Notes: generated by a model not told the origin, from the sequence alone. A stretch of DNA of 64,000 nucleotides from Bacillus sp. HMF5848 (GCF_003944835.1 NZ_RWIV01000001.1:380001-444000); one strand, 5' to 3'; counted from the first letter of the stretch, positions 40,916 through 50,473 are shown. Translations and numbers: made by a program.

Positions 40916-42394
40916 TTGTCAACTCCAACGTTAGTTACGTTTATGGTGTATTTAGTAGGAATGTTAGGAATAGGTATTTTATTTTATCGTCTAACTAATA
41001 ACTTATCAGACTATGTATTAGGTGGCAGAAGCCTAGGACCAGGTGTTACAGCACTAAGTGCAGGAGCATCTGATATGAGTAGTTGGTTGCTATTGGGGCT
41101 TCCAGGATATGCTTACACTGCAGGTATGGATGCATTATGGATATGTGTAGGTTTAGCTGTCGGGGCTTACTTAAACTGGCAATATGTTGCAGGACGTCTA
41201 CGTACATATACAGAGATTGCTCAGGATTCGATTACAGTACCAGATTATCTAGAGAATCGTTTTAAGGATTCTACTAAGCTATTACGTGTTATTTCAGCAA
41301 TAGTAATCTTATTGTTCTTTACCTTCTATGCTTCATCTGGTTTAGTAGGAGGCGCGATTTTATTCCAAGAAACATTTGGAATGACGTATAACCAAGCACT
41401 ACTAATTGGTGCAATCGTCATTATATCGTATACGTTTTTAGGAGGGTTCCTGGCGGTTAGTTGGACTGATTTTGTTCAGGGAATTTTGATGTTCTTAGCC
41501 CTCATCGTCGTGCCGATTGTAGCAATTAATAGTATAAATGGCTGGGAAGAAACAATTGCCAAGGTTGGTAGTATTGATCCGTCATATTTGAGTGCGTATG
41601 ATAATATGACGCTTATCGGTATTGTTTCATTACTAGCATGGGGCTTAGGGTACTTTGGTCAGCCTCATATCATTACGCGTTTTATGGCGATTCGCTCGCG
41701 TAAGGATGTACCAGTAGCCCGTGTAATTGGGATGAGCTGGATGGTTTTAGGTTTAATTGGTGCAATTTTGACTGGATTTGCTGGCGTTGCTTACTTCGCA
41801 GAGAGCACTGTAACAGTCGATAATCCTGAAAAAGTATTTATCCTATTTACGGATGTATTATTTAATCCATGGGTATCGGGTATTTTGCTAGCTGCTATTT
41901 TGTCAGCTATTATGAGTACCATCGATTCACAGCTACTTGTGTCTTCAAGTGCGCTAGCTGAAGACTTTTATGGTGCCATCTTAAAGAAGGATGCTAGCCA
42001 AAAGGAATTAGTTTGGGTTGGCCGTTTAGGGGTTGTAGTCATTGCTCTTATTGCTATATTCTTAGCATGGACAGCGAACCCTGCTAACGAGAATGCTTCA
42101 TCCATTCTCGATTTAGTAAGCTATGCATGGGCAGGATTCGGTGCTGCATTTGGACCGGTTATTATATTATCATTGTTCTGGAAGAAGATGAATCGCTGGG
42201 GTGCCCTTTCAGGTATGCTTACAGGTGCTATAACAGTTGTTGTATGGGCAAAACTAGAAGGTGGCATTTTTAACTTATACGAAATCGTGCCAGGCTTCCT
42301 AATTTGTGCGTTCATGATTTGGCTTGTGAGTGTCGTGACAGGTGGATCTTCTATGGAAATTCAGGAAGAGTTCGAACAAATGCAAACAGCGTAG
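40916..42394 (+). CDS. opuE: Sodium/proline symporter (OpuE/PutP)
   Basis: The 492-residue SSS-family transporter has about 13 membrane helices. LGPGVTALSAGASDMSSWLL and LGLPGYAYTAGMDALW (Na+/proline site), LGYFGQPHIITRFMAIRS and AILSAIMSTIDSQLLVSSS are characteristic. It imports proline with Na+. The position before gatCAB is that of opuE in B. subtilis, where it serves osmoprotection. TTG 40916 follows AAAAAAGGAAGGA; no other good start is near. Confidence 0.93.
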   Translation: MSTPTLVTFMVYLVGMLGIGILFYRLTNNLSDYVLGGRSLGPGVTALSAGASDMSSWLLLGLPGYAYTAGMDALWICVGLAVGAYLNWQYVAGRLRTYTEIAQDSITVPDYLENRFKDSTKLLRVISAIVILLFFTFYASSGLVGGAILFQETFGMTYNQALLIGAIVIISYTFLGGFLAVSWTDFVQGILMFLALIVVPIVAINSINGWEETIAKVGSIDPSYLSAYDNMTLIGIVSLLAWGLGYFGQPHIITRFMAIRSRKDVPVARVIGMSWMVLGLIGAILTGFAGVAYFAESTVTVDNPEKVFILFTDVLFNPWVSGILLAAILSAIMSTIDSQLLVSSSALAEDFYGAILKKDASQKELVWVGRLGVVVIALIAIFLAWTANPANENASSILDLVSYAWAGFGAAFGPVIILSLFWKKMNRWGALSGMLTGAITVVVWAKLEGGIFNLYEIVPGFLICAFMIWLVSVVTGGSSMEIQEEFEQMQTA

Positions 42395-42400
42395 ATATTA

Positions 42401-42443
42401 AAAAAACGGTCACACTCTTTATTGCGAGTGTGGCCGTTTTTAT
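42401..42443. terminator. Bidirectional terminator after opuE
   Basis: AACGGTCACACTC pairs with GAGTGTGGCCGTT, flanked by A6 and T5. It ends six bases before the stop of the converging gene. Confidence 0.9.
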
Positions 42444-42448
42444 TTAGG

Positions 42449-43156
42449 TTAATCACATTTTTGTGGGCATTCATTAATCCGACCGTTATTAAAGTCATCA
42501 AGGTCATCAGCTAATGCAGAAGCTTGAGTTGGATCTGCTGGCGTTACATTTGAAAGAAATGCGTCTGCTGCGGCAATTGCTTCTGTAGCAAAATCACAAG
42601 TTGCCCCACGAGCAACATTTAATTTAGCTGTTAACAACTGAATATATAAAGTTTCGTATTGCGGAATATCAGGTGCTGGAGCTGGTGGATTTCCGTCAAA
42701 GATATCAGCGACATTACCAGTGGTAGCTAATATACTAAAGTTACCACCGTTTCCTAATGGTATAGATCCACCTTCAGCTTCGATGATTGAATTAGTAAAT
42801 TCCTCATCCGTTTGATAACGGCCTCTTGTTAATACACAACCCATTGGTGGTGTTCCGCACCCACCTATGATTGGATCATCACATACTAAACCATTTGCCC
42901 CAACGCTCGCATTCGCACCAAAGCTTACATCAAATTCTACACATAAATCTTGAGAGACATTGAAAGTACAGTTATCATCAAATTCTGGTAACATATCTAT
43001 AATCTCTGGTTCTCCGATACATTCTACAGTAGGAGTCCCTGCAATAATATTTGGTTCAATAATTAATTCTGCAAATTCAGTGATATTTCGACTGAAAGTT
43101 CTTGTACAGCCAGTTTCTTCTTGATTAATCCCGATTTGTCTTTTATTTTGAGCCAT
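42449..43156 (-). CDS. Cys-repeat protein, probable spore-surface protein (paralogue 1)
   Basis: The 235-residue protein has no signal peptide. It contains two 30-residue segments bounded by cysteines, C17-C46 (C-T-x2-F, A-E, P at 19, P at 26, V at 28) and C63-C92 (C-T-F-x-V-x-Q-x-L). Both match, in exact length and key positions, two segments in the neighbouring gene at 43270. The C-terminal half (from about 110) is Ala/Asn/Asp-rich and has further Cys. Such Cys-bounded beta-rich repeats are typical of exosporium or coat proteins; the assignment is inferred. The start is ATG 43156 after AAAGGATGG. Confidence 0.6.
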   Translation of the reverse strand: MAQNKRQIGINQEETGCTRTFSRNITEFAELIIEPNIIAGTPTVECIGEPEIIDMLPEFDDNCTFNVSQDLCVEFDVSFGANASVGANGLVCDDPIIGGCGTPPMGCVLTRGRYQTDEEFTNSIIEAEGGSIPLGNGGNFSILATTGNVADIFDGNPPAPAPDIPQYETLYIQLLTAKLNVARGATCDFATEAIAAADAFLSNVTPADPTQASALADDLDDFNNGRINECPQKCD

Positions 43157-43269
43157 CTACAAACACACCATCCTTTTCATTGTTTACTATAATACATGCT
43201 AAGATTTCGGAAATCGTAATAGTGTAAAGGCACATTTATGTGGAATACGTTGAAAATTAGTGCAAGTAA

Positions 43270-43698
43270 CTAGTATTTTTTACTTCTTGGCATGTGTTTT
43301 TTATTAAATGGCTTAATAGGCTCATAATCAAACCAGTCGCAAGGTTGATTTTTCTTACGGTGCGCATGGGGACCATGTTTGTAGTCAGGTTTGCAATCAT
43401 GTTTAGGCGGGTCACAGTTCACCCCTAATGTTTTTGCATCAACCTCGACACTAAATTTTAGGGGGATTTTTAATGTTAGCTCTTGTTCAACAATAAACTT
43501 GCAGCTTTCATTATGATGATGATGGTGGTGACAGTTAGACTTTGGTCGAACTACAGCTTTATCAGAACAGTCAACCTCTGGCTCTAATACATTAACGTGT
43601 GGTGTAACTTCTACTTCAGCTCCTACTTTAATATCCTTTTTTATGAATTTTGTACAGCTATCTTCATTCTCTAGTGGCCTGTGTTGTTCGTTTTCCAT
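43270..43698 (-). CDS. Cys-repeat protein with natural His6 run, probable spore-surface protein (paralogue 2)
   Basis: The 142-residue protein starts at ATG 43698 after AAAGGAGGAG. The Cys-bounded segments C15-C44 and C66-C95 are each 30 residues and align without gaps with those of the 42449 protein. Between them, six consecutive His (57-62) lie within NCHHHHHHNESC. The basic tail has more His, Lys and Pro (KHGPHAHRKK). Metal binding by the His run is plausible but untested. It lies upstream of, and on the same strand as, its paralogue, with 113 bases between. Confidence 0.6.
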   Translation of the reverse strand: MENEQHRPLENEDSCTKFIKKDIKVGAEVEVTPHVNVLEPEVDCSDKAVVRPKSNCHHHHHHNESCKFIVEQELTLKIPLKFSVEVDAKTLGVNCDPPKHDCKPDYKHGPHAHRKKNQPCDWFDYEPIKPFNKKHMPRSKKY

Positions 43699-43739
43699 AA
43701 TACTCCTCCTTTCGTAATGCCTACAAAGCAAAAGAATGG

Positions 43740-44123
43740 AATTTCATTTATTCTCTAAATTCCCTTACAATTATTAGATGCAGGCGAACGCTATTTGGGA
43801 CTAGTCTGATGCCTAATAATTAAAGTAAAACGAAGGTTAGCGACCAGATAATGTTATATGACAAGCTAATATCGCTTGCTTGAGATAGGAACGTCATATA
43901 ATTGTAATGTGCTGTCGACGCTGTGAGGGGAAGATATAGGATTTTTAATATATTAAAAAGAGTGCCTTTTAGGGGATCGGAAAATTGAGATGAGTCCTCT
44001 TAAAAATGTGGCGGGAAGTAATGTGTATGACCAATCCTCCTGTTTTTAGTCTTGCTTTAATGGTTTAAAGTCTGTTATTATCTTATTTAAAAATATGGAA
44101 CGATTTTCTAAGGGGGACTTGAT
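43740..44123. other. Upstream region of gatCAB
   Basis: No gene is visible. TTATATGAC (43854-43862) and GTCATATAA (43893-43901) are exact inverted repeats that can close a 48-base stem-loop containing AAGC/GCTT. I see no T-box features (no AGGGUGGNACCGCG). The gatC promoter must lie near 44040-44095, which is AT-rich; no clear -35 is visible. Confidence 0.4.
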
Positions 44124-44414
44124 ATGTCACGGATTTCCATTGACCAAGTGAAGCATGTGGCGAATTTAGCGCGCCTTGCCATTTCTGAAGACGAAGCTGC
44201 AATGTATCAACAACAGCTGGACAAGATTATTACATATGCAGAGTTATTAAACGAGCTCGATACGAGTAATGTAGAGCCTACTTCCCATGTGTTACCACTG
44301 AAGAATATAATGCGCGAAGATGAGCCGAGCGAAGGATTACCGATAGAAAAAGTACTGAAAAATGCGCCAGACCATCAAGATGGCCAATTCCAAGTACCAG
44401 CCATTATTGAATAA
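44124..44414 (+). CDS. gatC: Glutamyl/aspartyl-tRNA amidotransferase subunit C
   Basis: GatC is the small scaffold subunit of the GatCAB complex, which converts Glu-tRNAGln to Gln-tRNAGln. The 96-residue product shows [20 protein letters not shown] and the [20 protein letters not shown] segment conserved in GatC. AAGGGGG precedes ATG 44124. It heads the gatC-gatA-gatB operon. Confidence 0.96.
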   Translation: MSRISIDQVKHVANLARLAISEDEAAMYQQQLDKIITYAELLNELDTSNVEPTSHVLPLKNIMREDEPSEGLPIEKVLKNAPDHQDGQFQVPAIIE

Positions 44415-44427
44415 GGAGGGATGCTGC

Positions 44428-45879
44428 GTGTCTTTATTTGAAAAAAGAATATCTGAGCTTAAAGGGTTATTGCATAAAAGTGAGATTACAGTAACCGATT
44501 TAGTGGATGAATCTTTTAAACGAATTAAACAAGTGGACGGGGATGTTAAAGCATTTTTAACACTAAATGAAGAGCAAGCGTATGTGAAAGCAAAAGAACT
44601 TGATGAGTCAAAACAAAAGGAGCACGGCCTGCTCTATGGAATGCCGATTGGACTTAAAGATAATATTGTAACCGAAGGATTACGAACAACAGCAGCTAGT
44701 AAAATATTACATAATTTCGATCCGATATATGACTCAACAACAGCAGCTCGGATACGTCAGTCAGATGCGATAATCATCGGAAAGCTGAACATGGATGAGT
44801 TTGCGATGGGTTCATCGACGGAGAACTCTGGTTTTCAAAAGACACGTAATCCATGGGATTTAGACCGTGTACCTGGCGGATCTAGTGGTGGATCAGCTGC
44901 TGCTGTAGCGGCGGGTGAAGTGCCATTTTCATTAGGGTCTGATACAGGTGGTTCTATACGCCAACCAGCTGCCTATTGTGGAATTGTCGGGTTAAAGCCT
45001 ACATATGGACGAGTGTCACGTTACGGTTTAATAGCATTTGCATCTTCTTTAGATCAAATCGGCCCACTATCCCGAACGGTTGAGGACAATGCCTTTCTTT
45101 TACAAGCAATATGTGGGGTTGATCCTATGGACGGAACATCAGCACATGTAGAAGTGCCGGACTTCTTATCCAGCTTAACAGGAGATGTTAAGGGATTGAA
45201 AATTGCTGTTCCGAAAGAGTACATCGGAGAAGGTGTGGATGCTGCCGTAAAAGAAAAAATTATGGCTGCGTTAAAAGTACTTGAAGGCCTTGGTGCAGAG
45301 TGGGAGGAAGTATCTCTACCACATTCTAAATATGGTCTAGCAACGTATTACCTATTAGCATCTTCAGAGGCATCTTCAAATTTAGCACGCTTTGACGGTG
45401 TTCGATATGGATATCGCTCTGACAATGGCAAGAACTTATTGGACATGTACAAGCTGAGTCGCAGTGAAGGATTCGGAGAAGAAGTGAAGCGACGTATCAT
45501 GCTCGGAACATATGCGTTAAGCTCGGGCTATTATGATGCATACTACAAAAAAGCACAGAAGGTACGTACATTGATTAAGCAGGATTTTGAAACTGTTTTT
45601 GAGAAATACGACGTGATTATTGGTCCAACAGCTCCCACACCAGCCTTTAAAATTGATGAGAATATGAGCGACCCTATGACGATGTATGCCAATGATATTC
45701 TTACAATTCCGGTAAATCTAGCGGGTGTGCCAGGTATTTCTGTTCCATGTGGATTGGTAGATGGACTGCCTGTTGGGTTACAAATTATTGGCAAGCACTT
45801 TGATGAAAGTACAGTATATCGAGTGGCACATGCATTTGAACAAGCAACTGATTTTCATAAAGCGAGACCACAATTATAA
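44428..45879 (+). CDS. gatA: Glutamyl/aspartyl-tRNA amidotransferase subunit A
   Basis: GatA is the amidase that hydrolyses glutamine and feeds ammonia to GatB. I start at GTG 44428, with AAGGAGGG just upstream, giving 483 residues beginning [15 protein letters not shown]; the longer frame overlaps gatC without an RBS. The Ser-cisSer-Lys catalytic set is in GLKDNIV (Lys), [12 protein letters not shown] and [11 protein letters not shown]. It is 13 bases downstream of gatC. Confidence 0.96.
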   Translation: MSLFEKRISELKGLLHKSEITVTDLVDESFKRIKQVDGDVKAFLTLNEEQAYVKAKELDESKQKEHGLLYGMPIGLKDNIVTEGLRTTAASKILHNFDPIYDSTTAARIRQSDAIIIGKLNMDEFAMGSSTENSGFQKTRNPWDLDRVPGGSSGGSAAAVAAGEVPFSLGSDTGGSIRQPAAYCGIVGLKPTYGRVSRYGLIAFASSLDQIGPLSRTVEDNAFLLQAICGVDPMDGTSAHVEVPDFLSSLTGDVKGLKIAVPKEYIGEGVDAAVKEKIMAALKVLEGLGAEWEEVSLPHSKYGLATYYLLASSEASSNLARFDGVRYGYRSDNGKNLLDMYKLSRSEGFGEEVKRRIMLGTYALSSGYYDAYYKKAQKVRTLIKQDFETVFEKYDVIIGPTAPTPAFKIDENMSDPMTMYANDILTIPVNLAGVPGISVPCGLVDGLPVGLQIIGKHFDESTVYRVAHAFEQATDFHKARPQL

Positions 45880-45894
45880 AAGGGGTGAAAGAAA

Positions 45895-47325
45895 ATGTCA
45901 TTTGAAACGGTAATTGGTCTAGAGGTTCACGTTGAGCTAAAAACAAAATCAAAGATTTTTTCTAGTAGCCCTGTAGACTTTGGGGTTGCGCCAAATACGA
46001 ATACAACAGTTATTGATTTAGGGTACCCAGGTGTGCTGCCAGTTGTGAATAAAAAAGCAGTCGAGTTTGCGATGAAGGCTGCGATGGCTCTAAATTGTGA
46101 AGTTGCTCCTGTCACAAAGTTTGATAGAAAAAACTATTTTTATCCCGACAACCCAAAGGCGTATCAAATCTCGCAATTTGATCAGCCTGTCGGAGAAAAC
46201 GGTTGGATCGATATAGAAGTGAACGGCGAAACAAAGCGTATTGGTATTACGCGTTTACATTTGGAAGAGGATGCAGGCAAGCTAACACATTCAGGTTTTG
46301 GTTATTCATTAGTTGACTACAATCGCCAAGGAACACCATTGATTGAAATTGTCTCAGAGCCTGATTTGCGTTCACCTGAAGAGGCTTATGCTTATTTAGA
46401 AAAATTAAAAGCAATCATTCAGTACACAGGTGTATCCGATTGTAAAATGGAGGAAGGCTCACTTCGTTGTGATGCTAACATTTCACTGCGTCCTGTTGGG
46501 CAGGAAGAGCTTGGGACGAAGACAGAATTGAAAAACCTTAACTCGTTTGCGTTTGTTAAAGCAGGCTTAGAGTATGAAGAACGTCGTCAGGAGCAAGTGT
46601 TATTAGCCGGTGGTAAGATTGATCAAGAAACACGACGTTTCGATGAAGCTACGAAAAAAACAATTTTAATGCGTACAAAAGAAGGATCAGATGACTACCG
46701 CTACTTCCCTGAACCAGATTTAGTCGTATTGCATATTGATGACGAGTGGCGCGAGCGTATTCGTGCTGAGATTCCAGAGCTTCCCGATGTACGTCGTAAG
46801 CGATATATAGAGGAGCTAGGACTGCCAGCATATGATGCGAGCATTTTAACAATCACAAAAGAGAGTGCCGACTTTTTTGAAGCAACGGTAGCGGCAGGTG
46901 CTGATGCGAAACAGGCTTCAAACTGGATAATGGGTGAGTTGTTAGCTTACTTAAATGCCGAAGGAAAAGAGCTTCATGAGGTGGCGCTCACACCAAAATC
47001 GTTAGCTGGTATGATAAAGCTCATTGAGGACGGAACAATATCATCAAAAATAGCGAAAAAAGTATTTAAAGAACTCGTTGAAAAAGGTGGCGATGCGAAG
47101 GAAATTGTCGAGGCACAAGGCCTTGTGCAAATTTCTGATCCTGCACAGCTACTGCCAATCATTAATGAAGTTTTGGACGCGAATCCGAAAATTATTGATG
47201 ATTATAAAAATGGGAAAACAAAAGCAGCCGCATCTTTAGTAGGGCAAATTATGAAAGCTACACGCGGCCAAGCCAACCCACCAATGGTAAATAAATTGTT
47301 GAATGAAGAGTTAGAAAAAAGATAG
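45895..47325 (+). CDS. gatB: Glutamyl/aspartyl-tRNA amidotransferase subunit B
   Basis: GatB phosphorylates the tRNA-bound glutamate and transamidates it. The 476-residue product has [20 protein letters not shown], the zinc/catalytic region with [35 protein letters not shown], and a C-terminal YqeY-like tRNA-binding tail ([14 protein letters not shown]). AAAGGGG precedes the ATG. It is the last gene of the operon, with a terminator 12 bases after the stop. Confidence 0.97.
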   Translation: MSFETVIGLEVHVELKTKSKIFSSSPVDFGVAPNTNTTVIDLGYPGVLPVVNKKAVEFAMKAAMALNCEVAPVTKFDRKNYFYPDNPKAYQISQFDQPVGENGWIDIEVNGETKRIGITRLHLEEDAGKLTHSGFGYSLVDYNRQGTPLIEIVSEPDLRSPEEAYAYLEKLKAIIQYTGVSDCKMEEGSLRCDANISLRPVGQEELGTKTELKNLNSFAFVKAGLEYEERRQEQVLLAGGKIDQETRRFDEATKKTILMRTKEGSDDYRYFPEPDLVVLHIDDEWRERIRAEIPELPDVRRKRYIEELGLPAYDASILTITKESADFFEATVAAGADAKQASNWIMGELLAYLNAEGKELHEVALTPKSLAGMIKLIEDGTISSKIAKKVFKELVEKGGDAKEIVEAQGLVQISDPAQLLPIINEVLDANPKIIDDYKNGKTKAAASLVGQIMKATRGQANPPMVNKLLNEELEKR

Positions 47326-47336
47326 AGCGTGGATAG

Positions 47337-47374
47337 GAGATGTTACTCTTTCGTTGAGTAATGTCTCTTTTTTT
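47337..47374 (+). terminator. Terminator of gatCAB
   Basis: GAGATGTTACTC (47337-47348) pairs with GAGTAATGTCTC (47356-47367), with one bulged position. Seven T follow. Confidence 0.9.
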
Positions 47375-47411
47375 GATGGAGAACGTTCTGATAAGTGTTG
47401 AGGCTTCTGAC

Positions 47412-47523
47412 CAAACACCTGTCGAGCTAACACCGTTTCGTGTCGACTACGTTCTCATTTGGTGTCGAATACGTACCCTATTCATGTCGAATAACTACCC
47501 ATTCTGTGTCGACTCTGTACCTA
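47412..47523. repeat. Array B1: five units, 21-22-bp pitch, TGTCGA core
   Basis: GTCGA starts at 47421, 47442, 47464, 47486 and 47508, with intervals 21, 22, 22, 22. The best units read TGTCGAATACGTACCCTATT-like, with TACC at a fixed distance after the core. The array begins about 45 bases past the gatB terminator. Between it and the next promoter (47524-47660) I see only AT-rich sequence. Confidence 0.85.
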
Positions 47524-47662
47524 ATTAAAGCAAAACCACAATAATCTTAGTACTAGAAGACCATTTATATGCCAGTGGTTAACAAATGCTTAGCCCCCAA
47601 TAAAATATTTACACGTTCAATTATCCATCCTAACAAAACCCACCATTACTTTTACAAAAATT

Positions 47663-47689
47663 TGAAACCAACCTATAGAGCTATTCGTA
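47663..47689 (+). promoter_or_regulatory. Sigma-W-type (ECF) promoter
   Basis: TGAAAC at 47663-47668 and CGTA at 47686-47689 are 17 bp apart, matching the TGAAAC-N16/17-CGTA pattern of sigma-W promoters. It lies 43 bases before the PspA-like gene. The B. subtilis yuaF-floT operon is a known sigma-W target, which supports this call. Confidence 0.75.
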
Positions 47690-47731
47690 CATAGTAATGC
47701 AGACTTATTAAAGGAGGGTGCGTGACGTGAG

Positions 47732-48379
47732 ATGAAGGATATTCTGAAAAACTTATTTCGTATTGGTGGAGAAAAAAATAATCCTGTTATTCTCATTGAA
47801 GAGTATTTGATGCAGCTGAATAATCAGATTCGAGAGCTAGAAAAGCAGGTTGCGAAAACGATTGCAGAAGAAAAACGTCTGCAAAGAGATGTAATGGATG
47901 CAAAGCAGCGAATAGATGCAAGGCAATCTCAAGCGATACGCGCCTTGGAAGAGAATAATGAAAATTTGGCAAGACGTGCTTTATCTGATAAGGTTCAGGT
48001 GCAAAATAACCTGGAGCAATTAACAAAGCTATATAAAGATACTAAAACGGTTGCTGAAGAGCTTTCTAATAAGCTTAGAGATTTAAAGCATGACTATGCA
48101 GAAACAAGCTTGCAACTTAAAACGTTGAAGTCGCAGGAACATTTGGCAAACTTAAAAACACAAGTGAACCGAGATATGGCTAATCTTCAAGAAAAAGCGG
48201 TAAAGAAGCAAATAGAAACCCTTGAGCAGCAGGTGCTTCAAGTAGAAGCGGATGCTGAATTAGCTGACATGAAGCGACAATATTCACAAAGCTTAGGAAA
48301 AGACTTTCATAGTGTAGAGCTTGAAGAAACGGTTGATACCGAGCTAGCAAAACTTAAAAAAGAGAAGGATGAATCATGA
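47732..48379 (+). CDS. PspA/IM30 family protein
   Basis: The 215-residue protein is nearly all coiled coil, with the PspA/Vipp1 layout: an N-terminal amphipathic helix (MKDILKNLFRIGG), then long helices with QLNNQIRELEKQVAKTIAEE and a Gln/Lys/Glu-rich centre. ESCRT-III-like PspA proteins coat and protect stressed membranes. This one is a short, divergent member. ATG 47732 follows AAAGGAGG with an unusually long 13-base spacing. It is in one operon with NfeD and flotillin, which supports a membrane-stress role. Confidence 0.8.
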   Translation: MKDILKNLFRIGGEKNNPVILIEEYLMQLNNQIRELEKQVAKTIAEEKRLQRDVMDAKQRIDARQSQAIRALEENNENLARRALSDKVQVQNNLEQLTKLYKDTKTVAEELSNKLRDLKHDYAETSLQLKTLKSQEHLANLKTQVNRDMANLQEKAVKKQIETLEQQVLQVEADAELADMKRQYSQSLGKDFHSVELEETVDTELAKLKKEKDES

Positions 48380-48891
48380 TGGAATCAATTTTTTTATGGG
48401 GGCTCATAATAGCCGGCGCTACCACTGTTATTTATATATTATTATCTGATATACTAGATGGCTTTTTTGACTGGATCCCATTTGACTTTTTAAATCCATC
48501 TCTCATCCTATCGTTTTTATCTATCTTTTTTGCTAGTGGCTATATATTTGTAAGATTTACAGCGTTTTCTGATTTTATGTCGATTGTCATAGCTTTTGGT
48601 ATAGCATTTATCATTGCGGTCCTACTGCACTTTTTCGTTTTTATCCCGTTAAAGTCGGCGGAGGCATCTCTAACGTATTCTGATGATGATCTAAAGGGAC
48701 GAATTGGCTCGGTCATTACCGGTATTCCAGTCGATGGGTTCGGGGAGGTTGTTATCAAGAGTAGCTCAGGCACAATCTCAAAGTCTGCGCAAAGCTTTGA
48801 AAATGTAGAAATTCCTTATGGACACGATGTGTTGATTGTAGATGTGAAAAACGGAGTACTACAAGTTACTCCATATGAAACTTTATCTTAG
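48376..48891 (+). CDS. yuaF: NfeD-like membrane protein (YuaF type)
   Basis: The 171-residue protein has an N-terminal membrane part (about three helices to residue ~90) and a C-terminal OB-fold NfeD domain (LKGRIGSVITGIPVDGFGEV, then VLIVDVKNGVLQVTPY). NfeD proteins partner with flotillins in membrane microdomains. ATG 48376 shares ATGA with the PspA-like stop; a second ATG at 48379 is an alternative. Flotillin follows nine bases downstream. Confidence 0.88.
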   Translation: MMESIFLWGLIIAGATTVIYILLSDILDGFFDWIPFDFLNPSLILSFLSIFFASGYIFVRFTAFSDFMSIVIAFGIAFIIAVLLHFFVFIPLKSAEASLTYSDDDLKGRIGSVITGIPVDGFGEVVIKSSSGTISKSAQSFENVEIPYGHDVLIVDVKNGVLQVTPYETLS

Positions 48892-48900
48892 GAGGCTTTT

Positions 48901-50433
48901 ATGAACACTATTATTATTGCTATTATTGCAGTTGTTGCGGTCTTACTTATCGCGCTTATTGCTGTGTTTGTCGCACGCTACCGTACGGTAGGGCCAGATG
49001 AAGCGTTAATCGTAACAGGAAGCTATTTAGGTGGAAAAAATGTAAATATCGATGAAGCTGGAAATAAAGTGAAAATAGTTCGCGGTGGCGGTACATTCGT
49101 TCTTCCGGTATTCCAGCAAGCTGAGCCGTTAAGCTTACTTTCTATTAAACTAGATGTACAAACACCAGAAGTGTACACAGAACAAGGTGTACCAGTTATG
49201 GCTGACGGAACAGCAATCATCAAAATTGGTAGTTCCATAGGCGACATCGCCACCGCAGCTGAGCAATTTTTAGGGAAAAAGAAAGAGGACCTTGAAAACG
49301 AAGCTCGTGAAGTGTTAGAAGGTCATTTACGCTCGATCTTAGGTTCGATGACGGTAGAAGAAATCTATAAAAATCGTGAAAAGTTTTCACAAGAGGTACA
49401 ACGTGTTGCCTCTCAAGACCTTGCAAAAATGGGCCTTATTATCGTTTCATTTACAATAAAAGATGTTCGGGATAAAAATGGATATCTTGAGTCGCTTGGT
49501 AAACCACGTATCGCACAAGTTAAGCGTGATGCGGATATTGCAACAGCCGAAGCGGATAAAGAAACACGTATCAAGCGTGCGGAAGCAGATAAAGATGCCA
49601 AACGTGCAGAGCTAGAACGTGCAACAGAAATTGCTGAAGCGGAAAAAATCAATCAACTTAAAGTGGCGGAATATCGTCGCGAACAAGATAACGCAAAGGC
49701 GCGTGCTGACCAAGCCTATGCCTTAGAGGAAGCAAGATCGAAGCAGGAAGTTACTGAGCAACAAATGCAAATTAGAATTATTGAGCGTCAAAAGCAAATA
49801 GAGTTAGAGGAAAAAGAGATTTTACGTCGCGAAAAGCAATACGATTCAGAAGTGAAAAAGAAAGCCGATGCCGACCGTTACTCTGTTGAACAATCGGCAG
49901 CTGCAGAAAAGGCTAAGGAAATGGCACAAGCAGATGCCACAAAATACCGTATTGAAGCAATGGCGAAAGCTGAAGCAGAAAAGGTTCGAATCGATGGTCT
50001 TGCAAAAGCTGATGCAGAACGTGCACAAGGGGAAGCAGAAGCAGAGGTTATTCGTCTTAAAGGTCTTGCTGAAGCAGAAGCAAAACAAAAGATCGCCGAA
50101 GCATTCGAGAAATACGGTCAAGCGGCTGTTCTCGATATGATTGTGAGAATGCTGCCTGAATACGCGAAGCAAGTGGCTACACCACTTTCTAATATTGATA
50201 AAATTACAGTTGTGGACACTGGTAGCGGCGAAGGTGGCGGTGCCAACAAGGTAACGTCATACGCGACGAACTTAATGTCAACATTACAAGAGTCATTGAA
50301 AGCTTCATCAGGTATTGATGTGAAAGACTTGTTAGAGAACTTCTCAGGAAAAGGAAACATAAAAGCAAGTGTCGATCAATTAACGAATGAGTTAACAAAG
50401 AAGCCTGTGAACAAGGAAGAGCGGGATCAATAA
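48901..50433 (+). CDS. floT: Flotillin (FloT/YuaG)
   Basis: The 510-residue protein has one N-terminal membrane segment (3-24), an SPFH/band-7 domain (about 30-210, with GPDEALIVTG and VAQVKRDADIATAEADKETR at its end), a long coiled coil rich in Glu-Ala (AEAEKVRIDGLAKADAERAQ) and the flotillin C-terminus. Flotillins organise functional membrane microdomains, affecting fluidity and signalling. AGGAGG precedes ATG 48901. It is the last gene of the sigma-W-type operon. Confidence 0.95.
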   Translation: MNTIIIAIIAVVAVLLIALIAVFVARYRTVGPDEALIVTGSYLGGKNVNIDEAGNKVKIVRGGGTFVLPVFQQAEPLSLLSIKLDVQTPEVYTEQGVPVMADGTAIIKIGSSIGDIATAAEQFLGKKKEDLENEAREVLEGHLRSILGSMTVEEIYKNREKFSQEVQRVASQDLAKMGLIIVSFTIKDVRDKNGYLESLGKPRIAQVKRDADIATAEADKETRIKRAEADKDAKRAELERATEIAEAEKINQLKVAEYRREQDNAKARADQAYALEEARSKQEVTEQQMQIRIIERQKQIELEEKEILRREKQYDSEVKKKADADRYSVEQSAAAEKAKEMAQADATKYRIEAMAKAEAEKVRIDGLAKADAERAQGEAEAEVIRLKGLAEAEAKQKIAEAFEKYGQAAVLDMIVRMLPEYAKQVATPLSNIDKITVVDTGSGEGGGANKVTSYATNLMSTLQESLKASSGIDVKDLLENFSGKGNIKASVDQLTNELTKKPVNKEERDQ

Positions 50434-50439
50434 AAAGGG

Positions 50440-50473
50440 AACTGTAGGGTTGTTAGCCCTGCAGTTTTTTTGA
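50440..50473 (+). terminator. Terminator of the PspA-NfeD-flotillin operon
   Basis: AACTGTAGGG (50440-50449) pairs with CCCTGCAGTT (50457-50466), followed by T7. Confidence 0.9.

Noticed and set aside
40875-40934. 19-codon frame MEKVRLRKKEG... between the small membrane peptide and opuE
   Set aside because: It has no good spacing to an RBS of its own, overlaps the opuE RBS and start, and has no recognisable sequence.
43740-44123. T-box leader before gatCAB
   Set aside because: The T-box sequence, specifier stem and terminator are not found.
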